Source: Prevotella sp.
GTDB lineage: Bacteria; Bacteroidota; Bacteroidia; Bacteroidales; Bacteroidaceae
Reading direction: 5' to 3'
Assembly (NCBI GenBank): GCA_022511065.1
Contig: JAFLSG010000006.1
Span: 1 to 64,000 of the forward strand
Length of the DNA: 64,000 nucleotides
Shown here: positions 24,353 to 32,206 of the stretch, in pieces
Layout of the letters: every line of letters starts with the position of its first letter
Position numbering within the stretch: position 1 is the first letter of the stretch
Notes under the pieces: generated by a model
Seen by the model: only the letters and a program-made list of their open reading frames with translations
Database searches by the model: none
Told to the model about the DNA's origin: nothing
Program-made: the position numbers and the translations under genes

Positions 24353-25431
24353 TGACGGACGATTGGTTGGACATTTCCGAAGAACTGGAGCCTGGCACTG
24401 AGATTGAGGGGGGCGAGGCTGACGGACTACTTTATGAGCATTTCCGCATAGAAGTCGATAAGGGTCAGGAGGCTGTCCGTATCGACAAGTTCTTGGCGGA
24501 GCATCAGCCGCACTCCAGCCGCAACCGCATCCAGAAAGCCGCCGATGCGGGGTTCATACATGTAAACGGAACGCCCGTAAAGAGCAACTACAAGATACGC
24601 CCCGGCGATGTAGTCACGCTGATGCTCGACCGCCCGCACTATGACACGACCATTGAGCCGGAAGATATTCCCCTCGATGTCGTATATGAAGACAATGACC
24701 TGATGGTCATCAACAAGCCCGCCGGCTTTGTGGTTCACCCCGGATGCGGCAACTTCAGCGGGACACTGGTCAATGCCGTGGCTTGGCATTTGAAGGATTT
24801 GGAGAGTTACGACCCCAATGACCCGGAAGTGGGTCTGGTGCATCGCATCGACAAGGATACCAGCGGACTGCTCGTCATCGCCAAGACGCCCGATGCCAAG
24901 ACCGCGCTCGGCAAGCAGTTCTTCAACAAGACGACCCACCGCAGTTACAATGCTTTGGTATGGGGTAACTTCGTGGAGAACGAGGGAAGAATAGAGGGCA
25001 ACATCGGGCGCGACCCGAAAGACCGTCTTCGCATGGAGGTGTTCCCCTCGGATTCCGAGATTGGCAAGTCTGCTGTCACCCACTATCGGGTAATGGAACG
25101 CTACGGTTATGTGACGCTCGTGGAGTGTATCCTCGAGACGGGACGCACCCATCAGATACGCGCCCACATGAAGCATATCGGTCACCCGTTGTTCGGCGAT
25201 GAGCGGTATGGGGGCACGGAGATCAGGAGGGGCGAGCGCACGGCGAGTTACAAGACTTACATCCAAAACTGCTTCAAACTCTGCCCGCGACAGGCACTTC
25301 ACGCCCGAACGCTCGGTTTCGTGCATCCTACCACGGGCAAGCAGATGGACTTTACTTCGGATTTGCCGCAAGACATGGCGGCACTGATAGACAAATGGAG
25401 AAATTACGCTAAAATCAAGAATCAAGACTGA
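24349..25431 (+). CDS. RluA-family pseudouridine synthase, RluD-like
   Basis: A 360-residue RNA-modifying enzyme. An S4 RNA-binding domain (about residues 43-105, RIDKFLAEHQPHSSRNRIQ region) precedes the catalytic domain with HRIDKDTSGLLV (catalytic Asp) and the ETGRTHQIRAHM motif (core GRTHQIRAH). RluD modifies 23S rRNA helix 69 in other bacteria; the exact site is assumed by similarity. It overlaps the PASTA gene by four bases and ends six bases before ddl. Confidence 0.9.
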   Translation: MMTDDWLDISEELEPGTEIEGGEADGLLYEHFRIEVDKGQEAVRIDKFLAEHQPHSSRNRIQKAADAGFIHVNGTPVKSNYKIRPGDVVTLMLDRPHYDTTIEPEDIPLDVVYEDNDLMVINKPAGFVVHPGCGNFSGTLVNAVAWHLKDLESYDPNDPEVGLVHRIDKDTSGLLVIAKTPDAKTALGKQFFNKTTHRSYNALVWGNFVENEGRIEGNIGRDPKDRLRMEVFPSDSEIGKSAVTHYRVMERYGYVTLVECILETGRTHQIRAHMKHIGHPLFGDERYGGTEIRRGERTASYKTYIQNCFKLCPRQALHARTLGFVHPTTGKQMDFTSDLPQDMAALIDKWRNYAKIKNQD

Positions 25432-25437
25432 TACTGT

Positions 25438-26430
25438 ATGAATGAATTGAAGAGAAACATTGCCATCGTGTATGGCGGCGACTCATCGGAACACGACGTT
25501 TCCCTGCGCTCTGCACAGGGGCTATACTCCTTCTTCGACAAGGAGCGATACAATGTATATACCGTCGATATCAAGGGATTAGACTGGCACGTGGAACTTG
25601 CGGACGGCAGCACTTCCAAGATTGACCGCAACGACTTCTCTTTCGTGGAGGATGGTAAAAAGGTGCTGTTCGACTATGCTTATATCACCATCCACGGCAC
25701 ACCGGGAGAAAACGGACTGCTGCAAGGCTACTTCGAACTGATTGGTATGCCGTACAGCACAAGCGGCGTGCTTGTCGAGGCACTTACTTTCGATAAGTTC
25801 GTGCTTAACCAATACCTGCGCGGCTATGGGGTCAGCGTTGCCGATTCCCTGCTGATACGCAAGGGTTATGAGGAGCTTGTCTCCGACGATGAGATAGAGG
25901 AGCGCATCGGAATGCCCTGCTTCGTGAAGCCTGCTGCCGATGGTTCATCATTCGGTGTGTCCAAGGTAAAGAACAAAGACCAGCTGGCTCCCGCCATCCG
26001 CAAGGCAATGATGGAAAGCCCGGAGGTAATGGTGGAGAGTTTCCTCGAGGGTACGGAGATTTCCATCGGGGTCTATAAGACAAAGGAGAAATCGGTGGTA
26101 TTACCCGCAACGGAAGTGGTGACTGCCAACGAGTTCTTCGACTATGATGCGAAATACAACGGACAGTCACAGGAGATTACCCCCGCACGCTTGCCGGAGG
26201 ATATGACTGAGCGTGTGCGCCAGATTACGAGTCATATCTATGACATCCTGCATTGCAACGGACTTATCCGCATTGACTATATCATCTCCAAGGAGGGCAA
26301 GATTTCCATGCTTGAGGTGAACACGACGCCTGGCATGACTGCCGCCAGTTTCATCCCACAACAGGTGCGCGCTGCCGGCCTTTCCATGACCGACGTACTG
26401 ACAGAAATCATAGAAAACCAGTTTGCATGA
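25438..26430 (+). CDS. ddl: D-alanine--D-alanine ligase
   Basis: A 330-residue ATP-grasp enzyme that makes the D-Ala-D-Ala dipeptide for peptidoglycan. Motifs are IVYGGDSSEHDVSLRSA at the start (core YGGDSSEHDVS), HGTPGENGLLQG (about 81-92), VKPAADGSSFGVSKV (core KPAADGSSFG) and LEVNTTPGMTAASF (core EVNTTPGMT). Complete and of normal length. Its stop overlaps the acyltransferase start. Confidence 0.95.
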   Translation: MNELKRNIAIVYGGDSSEHDVSLRSAQGLYSFFDKERYNVYTVDIKGLDWHVELADGSTSKIDRNDFSFVEDGKKVLFDYAYITIHGTPGENGLLQGYFELIGMPYSTSGVLVEALTFDKFVLNQYLRGYGVSVADSLLIRKGYEELVSDDEIEERIGMPCFVKPAADGSSFGVSKVKNKDQLAPAIRKAMMESPEVMVESFLEGTEISIGVYKTKEKSVVLPATEVVTANEFFDYDAKYNGQSQEITPARLPEDMTERVRQITSHIYDILHCNGLIRIDYIISKEGKISMLEVNTTPGMTAASFIPQQVRAAGLSMTDVLTEIIENQFA

Positions 26431-27605
26431 TTAATCCTGAGTTCGACGAGATACGGCCGTATGAGCCGGAGGAGATGCAAGAGGCGTTCAACGACCTGTT
26501 GAACGACCGGCAATTTCAAATGGTGTTGAAAGGGTTTGCCCCGTGGCTGCCCAAATCCGTGCGCAACGGTTTGCTCCGCCTCGCCTTTCTCGGCGTGAAG
26601 TCTCCCCTCGCCTTCCAAAAGCGTTTCATGCGCCCCGTGGTGCAGCACATCATCAACCGCCATACCGACGGCACGACATTCGATGACCACGCCCTCGCAG
26701 AGGCAGACCCGCAGAAATCCGCTCGCTACACTTTCATCAGCAATCATCGTGACATCGTGCTCGACTCAGCCTTTCTGAATTTGCTGCTCGTCAAGGGTGG
26801 TTATCCCACAACGGTGGAGATTGGCATCGGAGACAACCTGCTGATTTATCCGTGGATCAAGCGGTTGGTTCGCATGAACAAGGCTTTCACCGTGCGCCGT
26901 GGACTGTCCCCAAAAGAGACGCTCCGCGCCAGTCAGTTGATGAGCCGCTATATCCACTATGCCGTCACGGAAAAGAAGGAGAACATCTGGATTGCGCAGC
27001 GTGAGGGCCGCGCCAAGGATTCTGACGACCGCACACAGGATGCCGTGCTGAAGATGTTGGCGATGGGTGCGCCCGAAACGGCGAAGACACCTGCCGACAA
27101 GTTGCGCGACCAGAACATCGTGCCGCTTACCATCTCTTACGAATACGACCCGTGCGACTATCTCAAGGCACAGGAGTTTCAGCAGAAGCGCGACAATCCC
27201 GGTTTCAAGAAAAGCCGTCAGGACGACCTCGATAATATGAAGACGGGCATCTTCGGCTATAAGGGGCGTGTCGTCTATCGCCCTGCCACACCCATCAACG
27301 CATGGATTGACGAATTGGCAGAACTGCCCAAGACGGAGTTCTACACGACGTTGAGTGAGCGGATGGACAGGGAGATTCACAGGAACTACGAACTTTATCC
27401 CTGCAACTATATCGCATTCGATACGCTCAACGGCAACACAGAGCATGCTGACCACTACACCGATGCCGACAAGGCTCGCTTTGAGAACTATCTGAACGGT
27501 CAGATAGCGAAGATTTCCCTCCCCAACAAGGACGAGGCTTTCCTCCGTGAGCGTATTCTCACGATGTATGCCAATCCGCTCAAAAACAAACTTGCCGCAA
27601 GATGA
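26427..27605 (+). CDS. Glycerolipid acyltransferase-like protein
   Basis: A 392-residue protein with the PlsC-type acyltransferase fold. The catalytic histidine motif appears as FISNHRDIVLDSAFL (His near residue 109), with Asp two residues later rather than the classic H-x4-D spacing. REGRAKDSDDRTQ (about 192-204) corresponds to the E-G-T-R phosphate-binding motif. Likely role: transfer of a fatty acyl group to glycerol 3-phosphate, lysophosphatidate or another lipid at the inner membrane. The start overlaps ddl (ATGA) and the end overlaps the next lipoprotein gene (ATGA). The acceptor is not certain. Confidence 0.75.
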   Translation: MINPEFDEIRPYEPEEMQEAFNDLLNDRQFQMVLKGFAPWLPKSVRNGLLRLAFLGVKSPLAFQKRFMRPVVQHIINRHTDGTTFDDHALAEADPQKSARYTFISNHRDIVLDSAFLNLLLVKGGYPTTVEIGIGDNLLIYPWIKRLVRMNKAFTVRRGLSPKETLRASQLMSRYIHYAVTEKKENIWIAQREGRAKDSDDRTQDAVLKMLAMGAPETAKTPADKLRDQNIVPLTISYEYDPCDYLKAQEFQQKRDNPGFKKSRQDDLDNMKTGIFGYKGRVVYRPATPINAWIDELAELPKTEFYTTLSERMDREIHRNYELYPCNYIAFDTLNGNTEHADHYTDADKARFENYLNGQIAKISLPNKDEAFLRERILTMYANPLKNKLAAR

Positions 27606-28276
27606 GAAAGATGCTCTGTGCCCTCTGCGCCGCCTTCGGCATCCTCGCCTGTACCCAAGATGCATACGACAAGGGCGAAGGGAAATACTCCCTGATGCGC
27701 GGTGATTTCGCCGAGGCGCGGGTCAATGGCGACAAGAGGATTGACCAGATTATCACGGATGACAACGAGGTGTTGCCCACCACGGAGCTCGTAACCACCA
27801 AATGGATTGCTACTGCAGACACCACTTACCGTTGCATGCTATATTATAATAAGGTGGAAACCGCCAACGGCAAGCCTGCGGCAGAAATCATCTCCATTGG
27901 TCAAGTGCCCTGTCCTGCCGTGAAATCCGTGTCCGAATTCGGACAAGAGGTGCGCACTGACCCCGTCAAGTTCGAGAGTGCATGGCTCAGCAAGTCAGGC
28001 AAATACCTGAATTTGAGCCTCTTATTGATGACGGGCGTGACGGATGACACCGCAGCCGTGCAGAAACTCGCCGTCATCGTCGACACCCTCCTGCTCCATT
28101 CTGACAACACGCGCGCACTCCATCTCCGCCTCCATCACGACCAAGGCGGTGTGCCGGAATATTATTCCACCCAGACTTATCTCAGCCTTCCCACCGACAG
28201 CCTTCCCACCGATACCGTCCATTTCAGCATCAACACCTACAACGGTATCGTCCAAAAATCCTTCGTTTTACAATAA
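27602..28276 (+). CDS. NigD-like lipoprotein
   Basis: A 224-residue lipoprotein: the signal peptide ends in I-L-A-C (Cys17), followed by a beta-rich body without known catalytic motifs. Overall look (lipoprotein, an N-terminal small beta domain with DNEVLPTTE, then a beta sandwich) resembles the Bacteroidales NigD-like family, whose role is unclear. Its start overlaps the acyltransferase stop (ATGA), and it closes the operon; a large inverted repeat follows two bases after the stop. The family assignment is tentative. Confidence 0.6.
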   Translation: MRKMLCALCAAFGILACTQDAYDKGEGKYSLMRGDFAEARVNGDKRIDQIITDDNEVLPTTELVTTKWIATADTTYRCMLYYNKVETANGKPAAEIISIGQVPCPAVKSVSEFGQEVRTDPVKFESAWLSKSGKYLNLSLLLMTGVTDDTAAVQKLAVIVDTLLLHSDNTRALHLRLHHDQGGVPEYYSTQTYLSLPTDSLPTDTVHFSINTYNGIVQKSFVLQ

Positions 28277-28277
28277 T

Positions 28278-28382
28278 GTGACGGAGTGACGGAAGAAAAC
28301 CAACTTTCGTACAAGGATGTATTAAAGTAAGAGATTAATACATCTATATAAAAAGTTCATATTTCTTCCGTCACTCCGTCAC
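28278..28382. repeat. Nested inverted repeat after the ddl operon
   Basis: A perfect 21-base arm pair (28278-28298 and 28362-28382; arm core GTGACGGAGTGACGGAAG) encloses a second perfect 10-base pair GATGTATTAA / TTAATACATC (28316-28325, 28335-28344). The outer arm itself holds a direct repeat of GTGACGGA. It could end transcription in either direction or form a cruciform. No gene lies inside. Confidence 0.8.
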
Positions 28383-28398
28383 ACCCAAGAGGGAAATA

Positions 28399-28486
28399 GG
28401 CTGCAAAGCAAATGAAAAGAGCCTCCAAACGGAGTGAAAGGAGGCTTCAAACACATCGTTTGGAGCGTGCAAACGAAAACAATGCC
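28399..28486. repeat. 22-bp tandem array, CAAA(C/G) family
   Basis: Four units of exactly 22 bp (28399, 28421, 28443, 28465) with starts GGCTGCAAAG, GCCTCCAAAC, GGCTTCAAAC and GCGTGCAAAC, and ends AAAAGA, AAAGGA, TTTGGA. It sits next to the third AAGGTACGCGCG motif. Confidence 0.7.
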
Positions 28487-28490
28487 TGCT

Positions 28491-28515
28491 GCTATATATT
28501 ATATAAAGGTACGCG
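28491..28515. promoter_or_regulatory. AT-rich / AAGGTACGCGCG motif, copy 3
   Basis: TATATATTATAT followed by AAAGGTACGCGCG, as at 385-416 and 8645-8678. Here the repeat array lies before the motif rather than after it. The next 160 bases (28516-28676) hold nothing recognisable. Confidence 0.6.
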
Positions 28516-28678
28516 CGTGAGAGGGCGGCACGCTACACATGAAAAACGACATTGTAGAATATACGCTTATTCAACGCATTTAACGTTTTTTATATTAAAA
28601 CGGGGCAAGAACTGCACAAATGTGAAAAAAGTATCACTATTCGCCAAAATAATACGGCGTTTTTTTGGAAATAATCAT

Positions 28679-28686
28679 TACCTTTG
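28679..28686 (+). promoter_or_regulatory. -7 box of the susC operon promoter
   Basis: TACCTTTG followed by TACCC, a full -7 match. The position 20 bases upstream is CGGC rather than TTTG, so the -33 contact is poor and an activator or another sigma factor may be needed. Confidence 0.55.
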
Positions 28687-28905
28687 TACCCGATTCAGTA
28701 TGCCTAACCGCATCTTTTGGCAATAATTATATAAGATAACTAATAACGAAACTATAACGTATGAGCAGAAACAACTCCTCCTAACGTGATGGCAGCGCAG
28801 GCCGGGAAAGGGCTTGCGAGGCAGGGGAATGCGTATTTGCAAATTCTCCCAAAGCAACTTACTTGTGTTTGAAATAACCAAATTAACTATAGTAAATACT
28901 TAAGT
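28687..28905 (+). other. Long 5' leader of the susC gene
   Basis: About 215 bases lie between the -7 box and the susC ATG without a gene. A stem CGCAGGCC / GGCTTGCG with loop GGGAAAG sits at 28796-28818. Long leaders are common ahead of susC genes and can carry post-transcriptional control; no known riboswitch is recognised. Confidence 0.45.
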
Positions 28906-31900
28906 ATGAACAAATTAAGAAAGACAGCGCTGCTGATGGGTATCCTCGTCCTTTCGGGATTGGGTTACTCGTCAAAGGCCAATGCCGCTGAATCAGTCCA
29001 AGACGTTCAGCAGGCGACAAAGAAGATTACAGGTACTGTAGTCGATGCAATGGGTCCGGTCATCGGAGCCAGCGTAGTGGAGAAAGGTACCACGAACGGT
29101 ACCGTTACTGACTTCGACGGAAAGTTCACGCTCAACGTGAATCCCGGTGCGACCATCGTTGTGTCGTTCATCGGCTTCGAGACACAGGAGGTGAAGGTCG
29201 GCAGTCAGGAGAATTACCAGATTGTGATGCGTGACGACAACGCCGTGCTCGAGGAAGTGGTGGTTGTCGGCTACGGTGTGCAGAAGAAGAAGTTGGTGAC
29301 GGGTGCAACGGTTCAGGTGAAGGGTGAGGACATCGCCAAGCTGAACACGACCAACGCCCTGACCGCCATGCAGTCAAGCACGCCGGGTGTGCAGATTACC
29401 CAGAGTTCTTCTCAGCCGGGTAAGGGCTTCAAGGTAAACATCCGTGGTGTCGGTACGATTGGTACTTCTTCCCCATTGCTGATTATCGACGGTATCCAGA
29501 GCGGTACTGCCGATGACGGTCTGAACGGCTTGAACCCGAACGATATCGAGAGCATCGACGTGTTGAAGGATGCTGCCTCTGCAGCCATCTACGGTGCACG
29601 TGCTGCCAACGGTGTAATCCTCGTGACCACCAAGCAGGGTAAGGCCGGCAAACTCCAGATTCAGTACGACGGTTTCGTAGGCTGGTCGAATGCTTACAAG
29701 GCTCCCGCATTGTTGGGTGCTAAGCAGTATATGCAGCTGATCAACGAGGTGAACTTCAACACCTACGGAACAGCTACGGATTGGAGCAGCCTCGTGCCCG
29801 CACATATTCTGAACAAGATTAACCAAGGTTGGGATGGTACTGACTGGTTCAAGGAGTACGAGAACAAGAACGCCCTCCAGTTCAGCCACGCTGTAACCTT
29901 GACGGGTGGTACTGACCGCTCCAAGTTCTCCATGAGCTTGAACTACAGCTCTAATGAGGGTATTCTCGGTGCTAACAATGCTTCCGACTACAAGCGTTAC
30001 GGCGGTCGTATCAACTCTGAGCACATCGTGCTGCAAGGCAAAGACTTGCTCGGCGAGAGCCACGACCTGCTGACCATCGGTGAGAACCTCTCCTACTGGT
30101 ATCACAGCAGCCACGACCTCGCAGAGGGCAACGGTTACTGGAACATCATGCAGGGTGCTTACACAGCTTCTCCGCTCGTAGAGCCTTACAACCCAGACGG
30201 TACACTCACCTCTTACCGCGACAACGGTGCTGGCTACAGCGACATGATTTACTCCAACCCGCTGAACCATTTCCTCAATGGTGGTTACAACTCGCTGAAC
30301 CGCAACCGTGACTTCGGCGTAGGCGGCACTTTCTACTGGATTGTAGAGCCTATCAAGAACTTGCGCTATCGCGGTCAGTTCAACACGGGCTACAGCGCAG
30401 GCTACAGCCGCAGTGCTTCGCTCCCCTTCTCGTCAAGCTCTACGAGTGCAAGTGCGAACTACGGTCTCAGCATGAATCAGTGGATGAGTTCGAGCTTCAC
30501 ACTTGAGAACACTATTTCATACATTCTGCCGAAACTCGGTAAGAACACCATCGATGTATTGGTGGGTCAGTCTATCGAGCGCTCACACTGGAGCAGTGGC
30601 ATGAACTTATCGTTCTCCGTCAATGAAGAGAACCTGAATTCAATGGTGCTCAACGGTTGGGACTTCAATGTACCCAACAACTATGAGGGTCAGTATATCA
30701 CTGGTCACGGCGGTTACGACAATCCCATGCAGGGCAGCATCGCTTCGTTCTTCGGTCGTGCCAACTGGAACTATGACGAGAAATACATGGCTACGGTTAT
30801 CCTCCGTGCCGACGGTTCGAGCAACTTCGCCCGCGGTCATCGCTGGGGTTACTTCCCCTCAGTATCTGCAGGTTGGGTGCTGACAAATGAAAAGTTCCTT
30901 GAGAGCACACGCTCTTGGATGGATTTCTTGAAGCTCCGCGCTTCTTGGGGTCAGAACGGTAACTGTAACATTGGTAACTTCTACTATCTGTCCAACATTG
31001 CATTCTCGCCTACAGGCTATGCCGACTACGGCTATAAGTTCTCAAGCGACATGAACTACACCGTTGGTCAGAACAACTATCAAACTGGTGCATACGCAAA
31101 GAACGCTCCCAACCCCGACGTAACTTGGGAAACTTCTGAGCAGTTGAATATCGGTATCGATGCCCGCTTCATCAGCGGTCGCCTCGGTTTGGCTTTCGAC
31201 TGGTATAAGAAGACTACGAAGGACTGGCTCGTACAGGCTCCTATCAACGAGGTGCTTGGTTATGAGGAAGCCGCCTATATCAATGCCGGTGACGTGGAGA
31301 ACACTGGTTTTGAGCTTGCCCTTTCTTGGCGCGACCAGATTGGCAAGGACTTCTCTTACCATGCCAACGTGAACGTGGCTACCAACAAGAACGAGGTTAC
31401 CAAGCTCGGTACTGCTTCCGGCAAACTCGGTGACGGCACTTCCAACGCACTCTTCCAGAACTCTTCTTACATATCTCTCGTGGAGAAAGGCCATGCCATT
31501 GGCTATTTCTCAGGTATGTCTTACAGCGGTGTATGGCAGAATCAGGCACAGATTGATGCTGCCCGCGCAGCCGGCAAGGCCGTGCTTGCTGACGCACAGC
31601 CTGGTGACTTCATCTGGGACGACTGGAACGGCGACGGTGAGATTTCACTCTCTGAGGACCGCCACGAGATTGGTAACCCGCATCCCGACGTAACCCTCGG
31701 TATCAGCCTCGGCGCTGAGTGGAAGGGCTTCGACTTCGGTATCACGGGTTCGGGCGCATTCGGTATGCAGGTGGCACAGTGCTACCGCACCGCTCTGCTC
31801 GCTAACCAGTATCAGAACTGGACGGTAGATGCATTTGACCGTTGGCACGGTGAGGGCACGAGCAACACGCAGTCTCGCCTTGCTGTTGGTACGACCAACG

Positions 31901-32181
31901 AGCAGTGGGTTTCTTCCCGCTACATCCAGAATGCTGACTACTTCAAACTCCAGAACATCACGTTGGGTTACGACTTCACCAGACTGTGGAAGTCTTCTCC
32001 TTTCAGCCAGTTCCGCCTCTACGTACAGGCGCAGAACCTCTACACCTTCACGGGCTACACGGGTGTTGATCCCGAGGTCGGCTCCAATGGTGGTAACGGC
32101 GGTAGCTGGGTACGCGGTGTTGATGTAGGTCTCTATCCTTCCGCACGTACCTTTATTGTTGGTGCAAGCATCAAGTTCTAA
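28906..32181 (+). CDS. SusC/RagA-family TonB-dependent outer-membrane transporter
   Basis: A 1091-residue outer-membrane barrel that imports a nutrient with energy from TonB. The signal peptide covers residues 1-27 (ending KANA). A carboxypeptidase-regulatory-like beta domain (about 40-115, KITGTVVDAMGPVIGASV region) precedes the hallmark EEVVVVGYGVQKKKL segment (core VVVGYGVQKK), the plug domain (about 130-240, with NIRGVGTIG and LLIIDGI) and the 22-strand barrel ending in aromatic-rich FIVGASIKF. The SusD-like partner starts 25 bases later. The ligand cannot be told; there is no glycosidase, sensor or anti-sigma gene beside it. Confidence 0.95.
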   Translation: MNKLRKTALLMGILVLSGLGYSSKANAAESVQDVQQATKKITGTVVDAMGPVIGASVVEKGTTNGTVTDFDGKFTLNVNPGATIVVSFIGFETQEVKVGSQENYQIVMRDDNAVLEEVVVVGYGVQKKKLVTGATVQVKGEDIAKLNTTNALTAMQSSTPGVQITQSSSQPGKGFKVNIRGVGTIGTSSPLLIIDGIQSGTADDGLNGLNPNDIESIDVLKDAASAAIYGARAANGVILVTTKQGKAGKLQIQYDGFVGWSNAYKAPALLGAKQYMQLINEVNFNTYGTATDWSSLVPAHILNKINQGWDGTDWFKEYENKNALQFSHAVTLTGGTDRSKFSMSLNYSSNEGILGANNASDYKRYGGRINSEHIVLQGKDLLGESHDLLTIGENLSYWYHSSHDLAEGNGYWNIMQGAYTASPLVEPYNPDGTLTSYRDNGAGYSDMIYSNPLNHFLNGGYNSLNRNRDFGVGGTFYWIVEPIKNLRYRGQFNTGYSAGYSRSASLPFSSSSTSASANYGLSMNQWMSSSFTLENTISYILPKLGKNTIDVLVGQSIERSHWSSGMNLSFSVNEENLNSMVLNGWDFNVPNNYEGQYITGHGGYDNPMQGSIASFFGRANWNYDEKYMATVILRADGSSNFARGHRWGYFPSVSAGWVLTNEKFLESTRSWMDFLKLRASWGQNGNCNIGNFYYLSNIAFSPTGYADYGYKFSSDMNYTVGQNNYQTGAYAKNAPNPDVTWETSEQLNIGIDARFISGRLGLAFDWYKKTTKDWLVQAPINEVLGYEEAAYINAGDVENTGFELALSWRDQIGKDFSYHANVNVATNKNEVTKLGTASGKLGDGTSNALFQNSSYISLVEKGHAIGYFSGMSYSGVWQNQAQIDAARAAGKAVLADAQPGDFIWDDWNGDGEISLSEDRHEIGNPHPDVTLGISLGAEWKGFDFGITGSGAFGMQVAQCYRTALLANQYQNWTVDAFDRWHGEGTSNTQSRLAVGTTNEQWVSSRYIQNADYFKLQNITLGYDFTRLWKSSPFSQFRLYVQAQNLYTFTGYTGVDPEVGSNGGNGGSWVRGVDVGLYPSARTFIVGASIKF

Positions 32182-32206
32182 TCATCATTAAAACAGAATA
32201 GAAGAT

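Noticed and set aside
24427-25425. 332-codon open frame opposite the rluD-like gene
   Set aside because: Antisense shadow; the sense strand encodes an intact pseudouridine synthase.
28412-28726. Open frame of about 100 codons in the gap before susC
   Set aside because: It translates the 22-bp array, the AAGGTACGCGCG motif and the -7 box; no domain, signal or plausible start context.
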